From Kineothrix sp. MSJ-39 (GTDB lineage Bacteria; Bacillota; Clostridia; Lachnospirales; Lachnospiraceae), in the NCBI RefSeq assembly GCF_018917935.1, contig NZ_JAHLPN010000006.1:62001-126000 (forward strand): 64,000 nt of DNA, given 5' to 3'. Position numbers and translations under genes: made by a program. This document shows positions 54,286 through 62,367 of the stretch, piece by piece (the first letter of the stretch is position 1; the number at the start of each line of letters is the position of its first letter). The notes under the pieces were generated by a model, which saw only the letters and a list, made by a program, of their open reading frames with translations, was not told the origin of the DNA and did not search any database.

Positions 54286-55662
54286 TTACTCACTGAGTGC
54301 GGCTTTGATCATGATCGCACACTCAATCCTCTTTCTTTGCAATTCACAGCCAATATCATAGGAACCGTTCACATTTCCCGTGAAGTTGTAGGAATTTGCC
54401 GCGCAGCCGCCGCTGCAATAGAATTTGGCAAAACAGTCCTTACATTTTTCCTTTGCATAGACATTACACTGTTTGAATTCATCTCTGATATCTGTCCGCA
54501 GAACGCCTTCATCCACATTGCCCATCAGGAAGTCTTCATTTCCGACGAACTGATGACAGGGATACAGATCCCCCCACGGTGTCACTGCCAGATATTCCGT
54601 TCCCGAACCGCAGCCGGACAAACGCTTTGCTACACACGGACCGCCTTCCAGATCGATCATGAAGTGGAAGAAATTAAATCCGTTTCCTTCTTTTCTGCGT
54701 TTGATCATTTCCTCTGCCAGTTCATCGTACTGCGCAAGAAGCTGTGGAAGATCCTCTTCGCGGATCGCGTAATCTTCGGTATCCGGTGCTACGACGGGCT
54801 CAACGGAGATCTGCTTAAAGCCCAGATCCGCCAGATGCAGCACATCCTTCGCAAAATCCGTATTGTAATGGGTATATGTACCACGTACATAATAATTCAT
54901 CTGTCCGCGGCTCTCCGCTACTTTTTTAAATTTAGGCACGATCTCATCGTAGCTGCCCTGACCGCCTCTGTGCGGACGCATTCTGTCATGCACTTCCTTG
55001 CGGCCGTCAATGCTCAGCACCACATTGCCCATTTCCTTATTCACAAACTCCAGAATCTCATCATTTAACAAAACACCGTTTGTCGTGATCGTGAAACGGA
55101 ATTTTTTATGATGCTCTTCTTCCAGGGAACGTCCGTAAGCCACAAGCTGCTTTACTACTTCCCAGTTCATGAGCGGTTCGCCACCGAAGAAATCGACTTC
55201 CAGATTTGTACGGTTACCGGAATTTGCCACCAGAAAATCCAGTGCTTTCTTTCCGACCTCGTAGCTCATGATCGCTCTTCTGCCGTGATATTCGCCTTCT
55301 TCCGCAAAGCAGTATTTGCAGGCAAGATTGCAGTCGTGCGCAATATGCAGGCACAATGCCTTGACAACCGTTTCACGGTTTTTAAAGCTGTCAATATAAT
55401 TTTCGTAAATGTCCTCTGTATACAGCTGTCCTTCCTGTGCAAGCAGCAGGATTTCCTCCACCGCTTCGGCAATCTCCTCTTCCGCATACGGAAGCGACTG
55501 CGCCTTCACATAGTCCAGAATCTCACCCTTGTCTTTCTTTTCTTTTACAAGGGGCTCCAGCAGAGGAACAAGCTGGTAAACAAGGTCATCCACAACATGC
55601 ACAGCACCGCTGTTGACATCCATTACGATGGAATAACCATTGCTCTGATAACAATGAATCAC
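54286..55662 (-). CDS. scfB: SCIFF peptide radical SAM maturase
   Basis: 458 residues. An N-terminal peptide-recognition region (about 1-90) is followed by the radical SAM triad CNLACKYC (C111, C115, C118), VDFFGGEPLMNW, and a Cys-rich SPASM region holding two auxiliary clusters (C343, C351, C369, C399, C407, C410, C416, C420, C439). These enzymes install thioether bonds from Cys to non-alpha carbons in the SCIFF precursor (ranthipeptide class). The start is GTG at 55662 with GAGAGG upstream. The substrate gene lies 87 bp upstream, and secDF directly downstream. Confidence 0.93.
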   Translation of the reverse strand: MIHCYQSNGYSIVMDVNSGAVHVVDDLVYQLVPLLEPLVKEKKDKGEILDYVKAQSLPYAEEEIAEAVEEILLLAQEGQLYTEDIYENYIDSFKNRETVVKALCLHIAHDCNLACKYCFAEEGEYHGRRAIMSYEVGKKALDFLVANSGNRTNLEVDFFGGEPLMNWEVVKQLVAYGRSLEEEHHKKFRFTITTNGVLLNDEILEFVNKEMGNVVLSIDGRKEVHDRMRPHRGGQGSYDEIVPKFKKVAESRGQMNYYVRGTYTHYNTDFAKDVLHLADLGFKQISVEPVVAPDTEDYAIREEDLPQLLAQYDELAEEMIKRRKEGNGFNFFHFMIDLEGGPCVAKRLSGCGSGTEYLAVTPWGDLYPCHQFVGNEDFLMGNVDEGVLRTDIRDEFKQCNVYAKEKCKDCFAKFYCSGGCAANSYNFTGNVNGSYDIGCELQRKRIECAIMIKAALSE

Positions 55663-55709
55663 TATTATTTCCTCTCAGTTTCTTAATAAATAGTTCTTTG
55701 ACGTATAAT

Positions 55710-55733
55710 AAGCAGCGGAGTTACTCGCTGCTT
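55710..55733 (-). other. Hairpin between scfA and scfB
   Basis: AAGCAGCG / CGCTGCTT arms (55726-55733 with 55710-55717) and an 8-base loop, beginning 17 bp after the scfA stop. It is followed on the minus strand by ATTATAC, not a real T-run, so it is probably a partial terminator or 3' stabiliser allowing more precursor than enzyme. Confidence 0.65.
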
Positions 55734-55749
55734 AAGAAAAACTACTGTT

Positions 55750-55893
55750 TTATTTAATATTTTCGCAACTCTGATTTCCTACTGTGCAGGATGTTTTGCA
55801 AGCTGACTGACAAGATGTCTGGCATTCACCACAGCCGCCCTTTTTCATAGATTTCTTTAAATCTCTTGTGCTTAATGTTTTGATATGTTTCAT
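55750..55893 (-). CDS. scfA: SCIFF precursor peptide (six cysteines in forty-five residues)
   Basis: 47-residue ribosomal peptide. The leader is MKHIKTLSTRDLKKSMKKGG. The core holds six cysteines at 21, 24, 28, 32, 36 and 43 (CGECQTSCQSACKTSC, then one more after VGNQS). This matches the SCIFF family, nearly universal in Clostridia. The ATG at 55893 has a perfect AGGAGG seven bases upstream. The maturase scfB follows on the same strand. The mature form is expected to carry Cys-derived thioether links; its biological role is not settled (quorum-type signalling has been suggested for relatives). No dedicated protease or exporter gene is adjacent. Confidence 0.95.
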   Translation of the reverse strand: MKHIKTLSTRDLKKSMKKGGCGECQTSCQSACKTSCTVGNQSCENIK

Positions 55894-55928
55894 CACATAG
55901 CCTCCTTTATTCAATTAAAACTATTCGT

Positions 55929-55957
55929 AGTATATCACACTTCCAACCGCATGGAAA
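55929..55957 (-). promoter_or_regulatory. Predicted promoter of the scfA-scfB-secDF unit
   Basis: Minus strand TATACT (55929-55934) with a 17-bp spacer to TTTCCA (55952-55957). It lies in the 71-bp gap after the CorC-type gene and 36 bp before scfA. The -35 is weak. Confidence 0.5.
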
Positions 55958-55964
55958 GAGTTTT

Positions 55965-57311
55965 TTACAAGGTCTTTACCGTTTCTTCACCGGAAACAGC
56001 TTCTGTCTGCTCCGCAGGTTCCTCCGGTGCTTTGTTTTCTTCCTCTGTCTTTTCATTTTCCCGGACCGGAAGTGTTAAAAGTACATGGCTGATCCGGTTC
56101 TTTTCGATCTTTTCCGCCAGGAGCGTTGTACCGTCCGCAAGCGTTACACTCTCGCCCTGCGCCGGCAGTCTGTCAAGTGCTTCGATGAGCAGACCGGCAA
56201 TGGAATCATAATCCTCTGATTCATAAGAAGTCCCAAGTGCATCGTTGACATCATCGATCTTTACAGAGCCGTCTATCCGATAGCGGTGTGCACTGATCTT
56301 CTGGATCAGCTGTTTTTCTTCCTCATCATATTCATCACGGATCTCCCCGACGATCTCTTCCAGCAGATCTTCCATCGTGATAAGCCCGGCGCAGGCACCG
56401 TATTCATCCAGTACAATGGCAATGGAATTGCTGCTTTCCCGCATTTCGTTTAGCAGTTCATCCGTCTTTTTCGTTTCAAATGTATAATAAGCTTCACGCA
56501 TAATGGAACGGATGGAAAAATCCGTTCTGCCGTTGCTGAAGAAATCCTTTAAGGTCACAATACCGATGATATTGTCTTTGTCTCCTTCATAAACCGGAAT
56601 ACGGGAAAACATCGTTTCCTTGAAGATCGCCTGCAGACTTCTGTAACCGGTTTCCACATCCACCATCGTCATATCGATACGCGGTATCATGATATCCCGT
56701 GCCAGAGAGTCGTTCAGATCAAACACGTTTAAAATCATTTCTCTCTCATCCGATTCGATCACACCTTCCTCATGACTGACATCCACATACGTTTTCAGTT
56801 CTGTCTCCGTCATACCGGAACCGGTTTTGGATGTATCGATCCCCAGCAGCTTCATCAGAAATTTTGAAAGCTTATCTACAAGAAATACAACCGGTGTCAG
56901 AAGCCAGATCAGCTTTAATATAAAGAAAGAATAAGCAAGTGCCAGTTTTTCTGCGCAGAGATTAGCTGCTGTTTTTGGTAAAATCTCGCCAAACATCAGA
57001 ACAAGCACAGTCAGAACGCCTGTTGCGATACCGACTGCATAATTGCCAAACACCTTTATGGTAAATGTCGTCACAAGGGAAGATGCTGATATATTGACTA
57101 TGTTATTTCCGATCAGGATCGTACTTAACATTTTTCCTGGATTTGAAAGTATTTTCTCGACACGTGCTGCACGTTTATCCCCACCTTCCGCAAGTGTATG
57201 GATGCGTACCAGATTCACGCAGGTAAGGGACGTCTCAGCAGAAGAAAAGAATGCTGAAAGCATCAGTAAAATAATGATGGTTACAATTTGAATCACTAGA
57301 CCCGAGTCCAA
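55965..57311 (-). CDS. CNNM/CorC-HlyC-type membrane protein with CBS domains
   Basis: 448 residues: DUF21 membrane domain (SAFFSSAETSLTCVNLVRIH, LIGNNIVNISASSLVTTF, VLVLMFGEILPKTAANLCAE), a CBS pair (REMILNVFDLNDSLARDIMI onward; IRSIMREAYYTFETKKTDEL) and a CorC_HlyC domain (IVLDEYGACAGLITMEDLLE with EIVGEIRDEYD). The acidic tail is Glu/Pro-rich. Relatives take part in Mg2+ or Co2+ transport; haemolysin is a historical label. The start is TTG at 57311, with AGGAG nine bases upstream and no alternative ATG before the first helix. Confidence 0.9.
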   Translation of the reverse strand: MDSGLVIQIVTIIILLMLSAFFSSAETSLTCVNLVRIHTLAEGGDKRAARVEKILSNPGKMLSTILIGNNIVNISASSLVTTFTIKVFGNYAVGIATGVLTVLVLMFGEILPKTAANLCAEKLALAYSFFILKLIWLLTPVVFLVDKLSKFLMKLLGIDTSKTGSGMTETELKTYVDVSHEEGVIESDEREMILNVFDLNDSLARDIMIPRIDMTMVDVETGYRSLQAIFKETMFSRIPVYEGDKDNIIGIVTLKDFFSNGRTDFSIRSIMREAYYTFETKKTDELLNEMRESSNSIAIVLDEYGACAGLITMEDLLEEIVGEIRDEYDEEEKQLIQKISAHRYRIDGSVKIDDVNDALGTSYESEDYDSIAGLLIEALDRLPAQGESVTLADGTTLLAEKIEKNRISHVLLTLPVRENEKTEEENKAPEEPAEQTEAVSGEETVKTL

Positions 57312-57316
57312 AAAAG

Positions 57317-57344
57317 TTCACTCCTTTTGTTCTAAATATATAAT
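57317..57344 (+). promoter_or_regulatory. Predicted promoter of the small membrane protein and amidase genes
   Basis: TTCACT (57317-57322), 16-bp spacer, TATAAT (57339-57344). It overlaps the leader of the divergent CorC-type gene. Confidence 0.45.
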
Positions 57345-57348
57345 ATGA

Positions 57349-57377
57349 AAAATACAATAAACTAATGAAAAAGTCAA
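57349..57377 (-). promoter_or_regulatory. Predicted promoter of the CorC-type gene
   Basis: Minus strand TTGACT (57372-57377), 17-bp spacer, TATTTT (57349-57354), 37 bp before the TTG start. Confidence 0.55.
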
Positions 57378-57394
57378 GAACAGGACGGTAAATA

Positions 57395-57742
57395 ATGGGT
57401 AAAATCCTTCTGAAATTTCTTATCACAGCATATGCCATCACAACAGTCCTGCTGCTGATCCTGGCTCTGTTTGTCTATAAATGTTATCTGCCGGATAAAG
57501 TAGTAAATGCGTGCATCATCCTGATCTATATCCTTTCCACCTTTCTGGCGGGTTTCCTGTCCGGGAAACGGATCGGATCGCAGAAATATCTGTGGGGACT
57601 GTGTATCGGCGGTCTGTATTTCCTTGTCCTTGTGGTCGTTTCCCTTTGTATCAAAGGCTCTTTTACCGATCTGACATCCAATTTCCTGTTTACCATGTTT
57701 CTCTGCCTCGCAAGCGGAATGCTTGGTGGCATGATCAGTTGA
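57395..57742 (+). CDS. Small four-helix membrane protein (TIGR04086 type)
   Basis: 115 residues, four predicted membrane helices: LITAYAITTVLLLILALFVY, ACIILIYILSTFLAGFLSG, GLCIGGLYFLVLVVVSL and FLFTMFLCLASGMLGGMI. The middle loop GKRIGSQKYLWG and the Gly-rich end GMLGGMI match the TIGR04086 family, which is of unknown function and is often found near scf and sec genes in Clostridia. It is followed after 13 bp by an amidase gene. Confidence 0.75.
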   Translation: MGKILLKFLITAYAITTVLLLILALFVYKCYLPDKVVNACIILIYILSTFLAGFLSGKRIGSQKYLWGLCIGGLYFLVLVVVSLCIKGSFTDLTSNFLFTMFLCLASGMLGGMIS

Positions 57743-57755
57743 AAGGAGGATCTGT

Positions 57756-58286
57756 ATGGCTGTTGTTGTATTAGATGCCGGGCACGGTGGGAGTGACCTC
57801 GGCGCAACTTATCAGGGCAGACAGGAAAAAGACGATACACTGGCACTGACGCTCGCAGTCGGCAGACTGCTTGCCGAGGACCCGGATATCGATGTCGTCT
57901 ACACCCGTGAAACGGATGTCTATGATACACCACTTGTCAAAGCCCGGAAAGCAAACGCGGCGAATGCAGACTATTTTGTCTCCATCCACCGCAATTCCAC
58001 ACCCGTTCCAAACACCTACTCCGGTGTGGAAACACTTGTCTACAGTAAGGGAACCCGTGCAGAAACGCTTGCGCGCAATATTGCCTCTGCACTTTCCGCA
58101 ATCGGCTTCGCGGATCTCGGTACAACGGAGCGGAAAAATCTCACCGTATTAAAACGTACCAACATGCCCGCAGTCATTGTGGAAGTGGGGTATATCGATA
58201 CGCCAAAGGATAATGCCTTTCTGGATGAGAATTTTCTCGCCGTCGCACGCGCGATCGCCGATGGGATCAAAAAGACGGTTCAGTAA
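57756..58286 (+). CDS. N-acetylmuramoyl-L-alanine amidase (Amidase_3), without signal peptide
   Basis: 176 residues, only the catalytic domain: VVVLDAGHGGSDLGA (zinc His), YFVSIHRNSTP (zinc His), TNMPAVIVEVGYIDT (catalytic Glu) and a late domain end VARAIADGIKKTVQ. It has no signal peptide and no wall-binding domain. In Bacillus the comparable signal-less amidase CwlC acts in mother-cell lysis late in sporulation; that role is inferred here. Strong SD AAAGGAGG. The 3' end overlaps the convergent phosphopantetheinyl transferase by 7 bp. Confidence 0.9.
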   Translation: MAVVVLDAGHGGSDLGATYQGRQEKDDTLALTLAVGRLLAEDPDIDVVYTRETDVYDTPLVKARKANAANADYFVSIHRNSTPVPNTYSGVETLVYSKGTRAETLARNIASALSAIGFADLGTTERKNLTVLKRTNMPAVIVEVGYIDTPKDNAFLDENFLAVARAIADGIKKTVQ

Positions 58287-58912
58287 GCCACAGATACAAC
58301 ATAAGTATCGTTAAGCCAGAAGGATCTCACTTCTCCCGGCAGGTGATTTTGCAAAATACCGCCGATCCCTTCCCCGGAAAGCTTGCAGCGTGCTTCCTTC
58401 TGTGTCCAGATTTCCGTAAAGTATTGGTCAGATTCCATTGCCAGTCCGGCTTCTTCCGGTGTAAAGCAGCATTTTATGACAGATTCCTTTCTGCTGCGGA
58501 TGCATTCCACATCGATCCCGACCGGCTTATCTGCCATACAGCAGCAGACAAACGAACCTGCATGGGAAAGATTAAAAAATATATGCTCTTTCTCCAGGAA
58601 ATAAGGCTTTCCATTGCCATCTTCCGCTTCCGTAGGGCATTCCCTGACCAGCCTCTCCGCCTCCTGTACGGAAGGTCGTGGCAACCAAATAAGAGAGTCA
58701 GCTTCTGCCGGCTCTCTTATCATTTGTCTGTTCTTTTCATATGCATATGCCTGTGCAAGCAGAATGCCTGCTCCGATGCAGCGCACCCTGTCCGGCAGAT
58801 TTTTCAGTTTTTCTGCCTTCCTGCGCCGCCTGTCAGAGGAAATCCTCTCATACGAAGCAAACTCCTCTTCCGTCCATGCAATAGGCTCCGTTACATAGAT
58901 CAAAGATTTCAT
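58280..58912 (-). CDS. Sfp-type 4'-phosphopantetheinyl transferase
   Basis: 210 residues transferring the phosphopantetheine arm from CoA to a carrier protein. Marks: FNLSHAGSFVCCCM, Mg2+ motif VGIDVEC and WTQKEARCKLSG. The start ATG has AAAGGAACGG six bases upstream and lies 10 bp after aspS, so it is the third gene of the hisS-aspS transcript. No carrier protein, PKS or NRPS lies in the window; its client may be the fatty-acid ACP. Confidence 0.9.
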   Translation of the reverse strand: MKSLIYVTEPIAWTEEEFASYERISSDRRRRKAEKLKNLPDRVRCIGAGILLAQAYAYEKNRQMIREPAEADSLIWLPRPSVQEAERLVRECPTEAEDGNGKPYFLEKEHIFFNLSHAGSFVCCCMADKPVGIDVECIRSRKESVIKCCFTPEEAGLAMESDQYFTEIWTQKEARCKLSGEGIGGILQNHLPGEVRSFWLNDTYVVSVAY

Positions 58913-58922
58913 ATCCGTTCCT

Positions 58923-60746
58923 TTATGCCTGCTCCGGTTCTTCCTTGGCTTCTTCCTTCTGCTCCGGTATTACGACCTTCAGGCAAAGCTCATCGAGCTG
59001 CTTCTGGTCTACGACATTCGGTGCTTCACTCATCAGACAGGAAGCATCTTTTACCTTCGGGAATGCCATCACTTCACGGATGCTGTCCGCTTTGACAAGC
59101 AGCATGACCATACGATCAAGACCGTATGCCAGTCCTGCGTGCGGCGGAACACCGTATTTGAACGCGCTTAACAGAAATCCGAAACGATCCCACGCTTCTT
59201 CTTTCTTGATACCGATGACTTCAAACATCTTTTCCTGGATATCATCCTGATGGATTCTGACGGAACCGCCGCCCAGCTCAACACCGTTTAATACGATATC
59301 GTATGCTTTCGCACGGACACGTCCCGGATCGGAATCGATATACTGCCAGTCTTCTTCCATCGGCATTGTGAATGGATGATGCATGGCAACATAACGGTTT
59401 TCTTCATCGCTCCACTCCAGAAGCGGGAACTCTGTTACCCAAAGGAAATTGAATTTATTATCATCGATCAGTCCCATCTTATGTCCCAGATCCAGACGAA
59501 GGGCTCCGAGTACATTCCAGACGATCTTATTTTTATCTGCTGCAAATAACAGAAGATCTCCCGGTTCACCGTCCATTGCGCTGACCAGTGCTTTCAGTTC
59601 CTCCTCTGTCATGAATTTTGCAAAAGAGGATTTGTAGCTGCCATCCGGCAGTACAGCCAGATAAGCAAGACCCTTTGCGCCATTTCCCTTTGCATCATTG
59701 ACAAGGGCATCGATCTTCTTACGAGGCATTTCAGCCTGTCCCTTTGCGTTGATACCACGGACACTGCCGCCATCAGCCAGTGCTGATGTAAATACGGAGA
59801 AGCCGCAGTTCTTTACAACATCGGATACATCCACAAGTTCCATGCCAAAACGGGTATCCGGCTTATCGGAACCAAAACGGTCCATGGCATCCTGCCATGT
59901 CATTCTCGGCAATGGAAGCTGTACATCCAGCCCAATCGCTTCTTTGCAGACATGCTGGATCAGACGCTCATTGACTTCCATAACGTCTTCTGCATCTACA
60001 AAAGAAAGCTCCATATCGATCTGTGTAAATTCCGGCTGACGGTCTGCACGCAGATCCTCGTCACGGAAGCATTTTGCGATCTGGATATATCTGTCATATC
60101 CGGAGCACATCAGGAGCTGTTTGAACAGCTGTGGTGACTGTGGCAGTGCATAAAAGCTGCCCGGATGCACACGGCTCGGTACCAGATAATCTCTTGCGCC
60201 TTCCGGTGTGGATTTATTTAAAATAGGTGTTTCAATCTCGATAAAGCCTTCCTTTGCCATGAAAGCACGTACTTCCGTACAAATCTTACTGCGCAGGATC
60301 AGGTTTCTCTGCAGATCCGGTCTTCTCAGATCCAGATAACGGTATTTCAGACGGATTTCTTCTTTTGTCTTGCTGTTCTCCTCGATCGGGAACGGTGGTG
60401 TTTCTGACTCGGAAAGAATGCGAACCTGCTCGGCGATCACTTCGATATCACCTGTTTTCAGGTTTTCATTTGTTGCGCCGGCTCTTTTTTCTACCTTACC
60501 GACAACAGCAACAACATATTCGCTTCTCAGCTTCATTGCCTTTTCAAAATTCTCACTGCCGCATTTGTCTTCTTCAAAGATCAACTGCAGGATACCACTT
60601 CTGTCGCGCAGATCCACAAAGATAATGCCGCCTTTATTACGCTGTTTTGCAACCCAGCCCATGACAGTTACTGTCTCACCGATGTTTTTTGCGGTTACTT
60701 CGGTACATCTGTGGGTTCTTTTCAGCCCCTTCATTGATTCAGCCAT
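58923..60746 (-). CDS. aspS: Aspartyl-tRNA synthetase
   Basis: 607-residue class II synthetase. N-terminal OB anticodon domain (VTVMGWVAKQRNKGGIIFVD), motif 2 with FRDEDLRADRQPEFTQIDME, a bacterial GAD insertion (around RFGMELVDVSDVVKNCGFSV to DLLLFAADKN) and motif 3 HAGLAYGLDRMVMLL. The short Lys/Glu-rich tail (QKEEAKEEPEQA) varies in the family. SD GAGGAG. It starts 17 bp after hisS. Confidence 0.97.
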   Translation of the reverse strand: MAESMKGLKRTHRCTEVTAKNIGETVTVMGWVAKQRNKGGIIFVDLRDRSGILQLIFEEDKCGSENFEKAMKLRSEYVVAVVGKVEKRAGATNENLKTGDIEVIAEQVRILSESETPPFPIEENSKTKEEIRLKYRYLDLRRPDLQRNLILRSKICTEVRAFMAKEGFIEIETPILNKSTPEGARDYLVPSRVHPGSFYALPQSPQLFKQLLMCSGYDRYIQIAKCFRDEDLRADRQPEFTQIDMELSFVDAEDVMEVNERLIQHVCKEAIGLDVQLPLPRMTWQDAMDRFGSDKPDTRFGMELVDVSDVVKNCGFSVFTSALADGGSVRGINAKGQAEMPRKKIDALVNDAKGNGAKGLAYLAVLPDGSYKSSFAKFMTEEELKALVSAMDGEPGDLLLFAADKNKIVWNVLGALRLDLGHKMGLIDDNKFNFLWVTEFPLLEWSDEENRYVAMHHPFTMPMEEDWQYIDSDPGRVRAKAYDIVLNGVELGGGSVRIHQDDIQEKMFEVIGIKKEEAWDRFGFLLSAFKYGVPPHAGLAYGLDRMVMLLVKADSIREVMAFPKVKDASCLMSEAPNVVDQKQLDELCLKVVIPEQKEEAKEEPEQA

Positions 60747-60763
60747 TTTTCATTCTCCTCTTC

Positions 60764-62026
60764 CTAATTTTTAAGTGCTTCTTTATAGAAATCCCGGAAT
60801 TCACAATAGCCTTCCTTTGTCAGCTGTTCCTTCTGGAATTTTTTGTTTTTGTTCATGCGGACAACCAGTACCTGTCTGCCCTCGCTTCTGAGCTTCTGTG
60901 CCTCACTGATCACGTCACAGAGCCGATCCGCATCCATGCCCTTTTCTACTAAAAATGCGATCTTTTCCGCACTGCCCGGTACCTGGAAGCCCTGATCGAG
61001 CAGGATCGTGATGATTCGTTCAAATCCGATGGAGAAGCCACACGCCGGTGTATCTTTTCCGGTGAATTTTCCGACCATCTTATCATAACGTCCGCCACCT
61101 GCAACACTGCTGCCAAAGTCAGGCATTTCGATCTCAAAGATCGTACCGGTATAATAAGACATACCACGTACCAGTGTCGGATCGAATACGATCTCAAAAT
61201 TGCCATCGACTGTCGCGCTGACGCTTGTACGTATCTCGCTTAAGCTGTCTGCCACGCCTTCTTCCAGATAATCGCCCAGTTCTCCGGCAAGATAAGCGAT
61301 CGCATCGTCTGCTGCCTGCATGCCTTCAAACAGTTTACCGTATTTATCAACCATTTCCTGTGTGAAGCCGCTTTCCAGAAGCTCTGCCTTCACGCCGTCA
61401 AGACCGATCTTGTCCATTTTATCCAGAATGATAAATACAAGATCATACTGCTCCTCCGGGAAACCGGAATAAGCAGCCATTGCCTTTAAGATCCTTCTTT
61501 CATTGATACGCACCTTGAAGTTGGAAAAGCCCAGCTTACTGAGTGTTGTGGTTGTCGCAAGGATCAGCTCGATCTCTGCCAGATTACTTGGCTCACCCAA
61601 TATATCGATATCACACTGCATGAACTGACGGAAACGACCCTTCTGCGGTCTGTCTGCTCTCCATACATTTCCCATCTGCAGTGCCTTGAACGGATTTGGC
61701 AGTTCATTGGCATGATTTGCATAATAACGGGAAAGCGGAAGTGTCAGGTCATAACGGAGTCCGCTGTCAACCAGATCATTTTCTTCCTTTGCCGTTTCCA
61801 TATTCAGCTTTTCGCCGCGCTTTAAGATCTTGAAGATCAGCTTTTCATTTTCACCGCCCTGCTTGGAGCAAAGATTGCCAATGCTCTCCACACATGGTGT
61901 TTCGATCGGTGTAAAGCCAAATTTACGATAATTTTCTTTGATCACACCCATGACGTAATCACGGATCTGCATTTCCTCCGGAAGAATATCCTTCATTCCG
62001 TTTACCGGTTTCTTATTCAGTGCCAT
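60764..62026 (-). CDS. hisS: Histidyl-tRNA synthetase
   Basis: 420-residue class II synthetase: PVNGMKDILPEEM and FTPIETPCVESI (motif 1 region), NVWRADRPQKGRFRQFMQCD (motif 2), the histidine-specific LVRGMSYYTGTIFEIE and GGGRYDKMVG, motif 3 GFSIGFERI, and a C-terminal anticodon domain. SD AAGGG eight bases upstream. First gene of hisS-aspS-PPTase. I looked for a T-box leader upstream and did not see one. Confidence 0.97.
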   Translation of the reverse strand: MALNKKPVNGMKDILPEEMQIRDYVMGVIKENYRKFGFTPIETPCVESIGNLCSKQGGENEKLIFKILKRGEKLNMETAKEENDLVDSGLRYDLTLPLSRYYANHANELPNPFKALQMGNVWRADRPQKGRFRQFMQCDIDILGEPSNLAEIELILATTTTLSKLGFSNFKVRINERRILKAMAAYSGFPEEQYDLVFIILDKMDKIGLDGVKAELLESGFTQEMVDKYGKLFEGMQAADDAIAYLAGELGDYLEEGVADSLSEIRTSVSATVDGNFEIVFDPTLVRGMSYYTGTIFEIEMPDFGSSVAGGGRYDKMVGKFTGKDTPACGFSIGFERIITILLDQGFQVPGSAEKIAFLVEKGMDADRLCDVISEAQKLRSEGRQVLVVRMNKNKKFQKEQLTKEGYCEFRDFYKEALKN

Positions 62027-62078
62027 ATAAATTACCCTTTTCTTTCCTATTGATTACCTAATTGTTTCACATTGTCTG

Positions 62079-62107
62079 ATTTTACTACTTTTTTGATGCG
62101 TTCTCAA
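62079..62107 (-). promoter_or_regulatory. Predicted promoter of hisS-aspS
   Basis: Minus strand TTGAGA (62102-62107), 17-bp spacer, TAAAAT (62079-62084), 52 bp before the hisS start. The leader is too short for a T-box. Confidence 0.6.
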
Positions 62108-62184
62108 GAGTTATTGGCATCTTTTTACTATTATCTTTAGTTATAATATCAAAATAAGTATAATCTTTCTATTGCTCAATTGCG

Positions 62185-62202
62185 GTATATAACGGTATAT
62201 TA
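62185..62202. repeat. Tandem CGGTATAT repeat within the hisS-degV intergenic region
   Basis: CGGTATAT at 62185-62192 and 62195-62202, exactly 10 bp apart. It lies in a very AT-rich 340-bp gap (62027-62367) between divergent genes, 55 bp upstream of the degV -35 box. The gap holds the two promoters and this repeat; no gene was seen. Confidence 0.4.
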
Positions 62203-62257
62203 ATATTATTTTTTCTATTATTATAACAATACTTATAATACTTTTTCCCACCTCCTC

Positions 62258-62286
62258 TTGACATGGTTTTCATTACTACATATAAT
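62258..62286 (+). promoter_or_regulatory. Full-consensus sigma-A promoter of degV
   Basis: TTGACA (62258-62263), exactly 17 bp, TATAAT (62281-62286). Twelve of twelve consensus bases. ATGAC-AC-GTCAT (62299-62310) lies just past the expected start point and could be an operator or leader stem. Confidence 0.85.
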
Positions 62287-62367
62287 ATTGTAGACAATAT
62301 GACACGTCATAGCTTCATGATTACATATCTATGACAAAAAAGAAATCCAAAGGATACAGGTGACGAT

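Noticed and set aside
62027-62257. Possible T-box riboswitch upstream of hisS
   Set aside because: The predicted promoter leaves a leader of only about 45 bases. No T-box consensus, specifier stem or terminator/antiterminator pair was seen.
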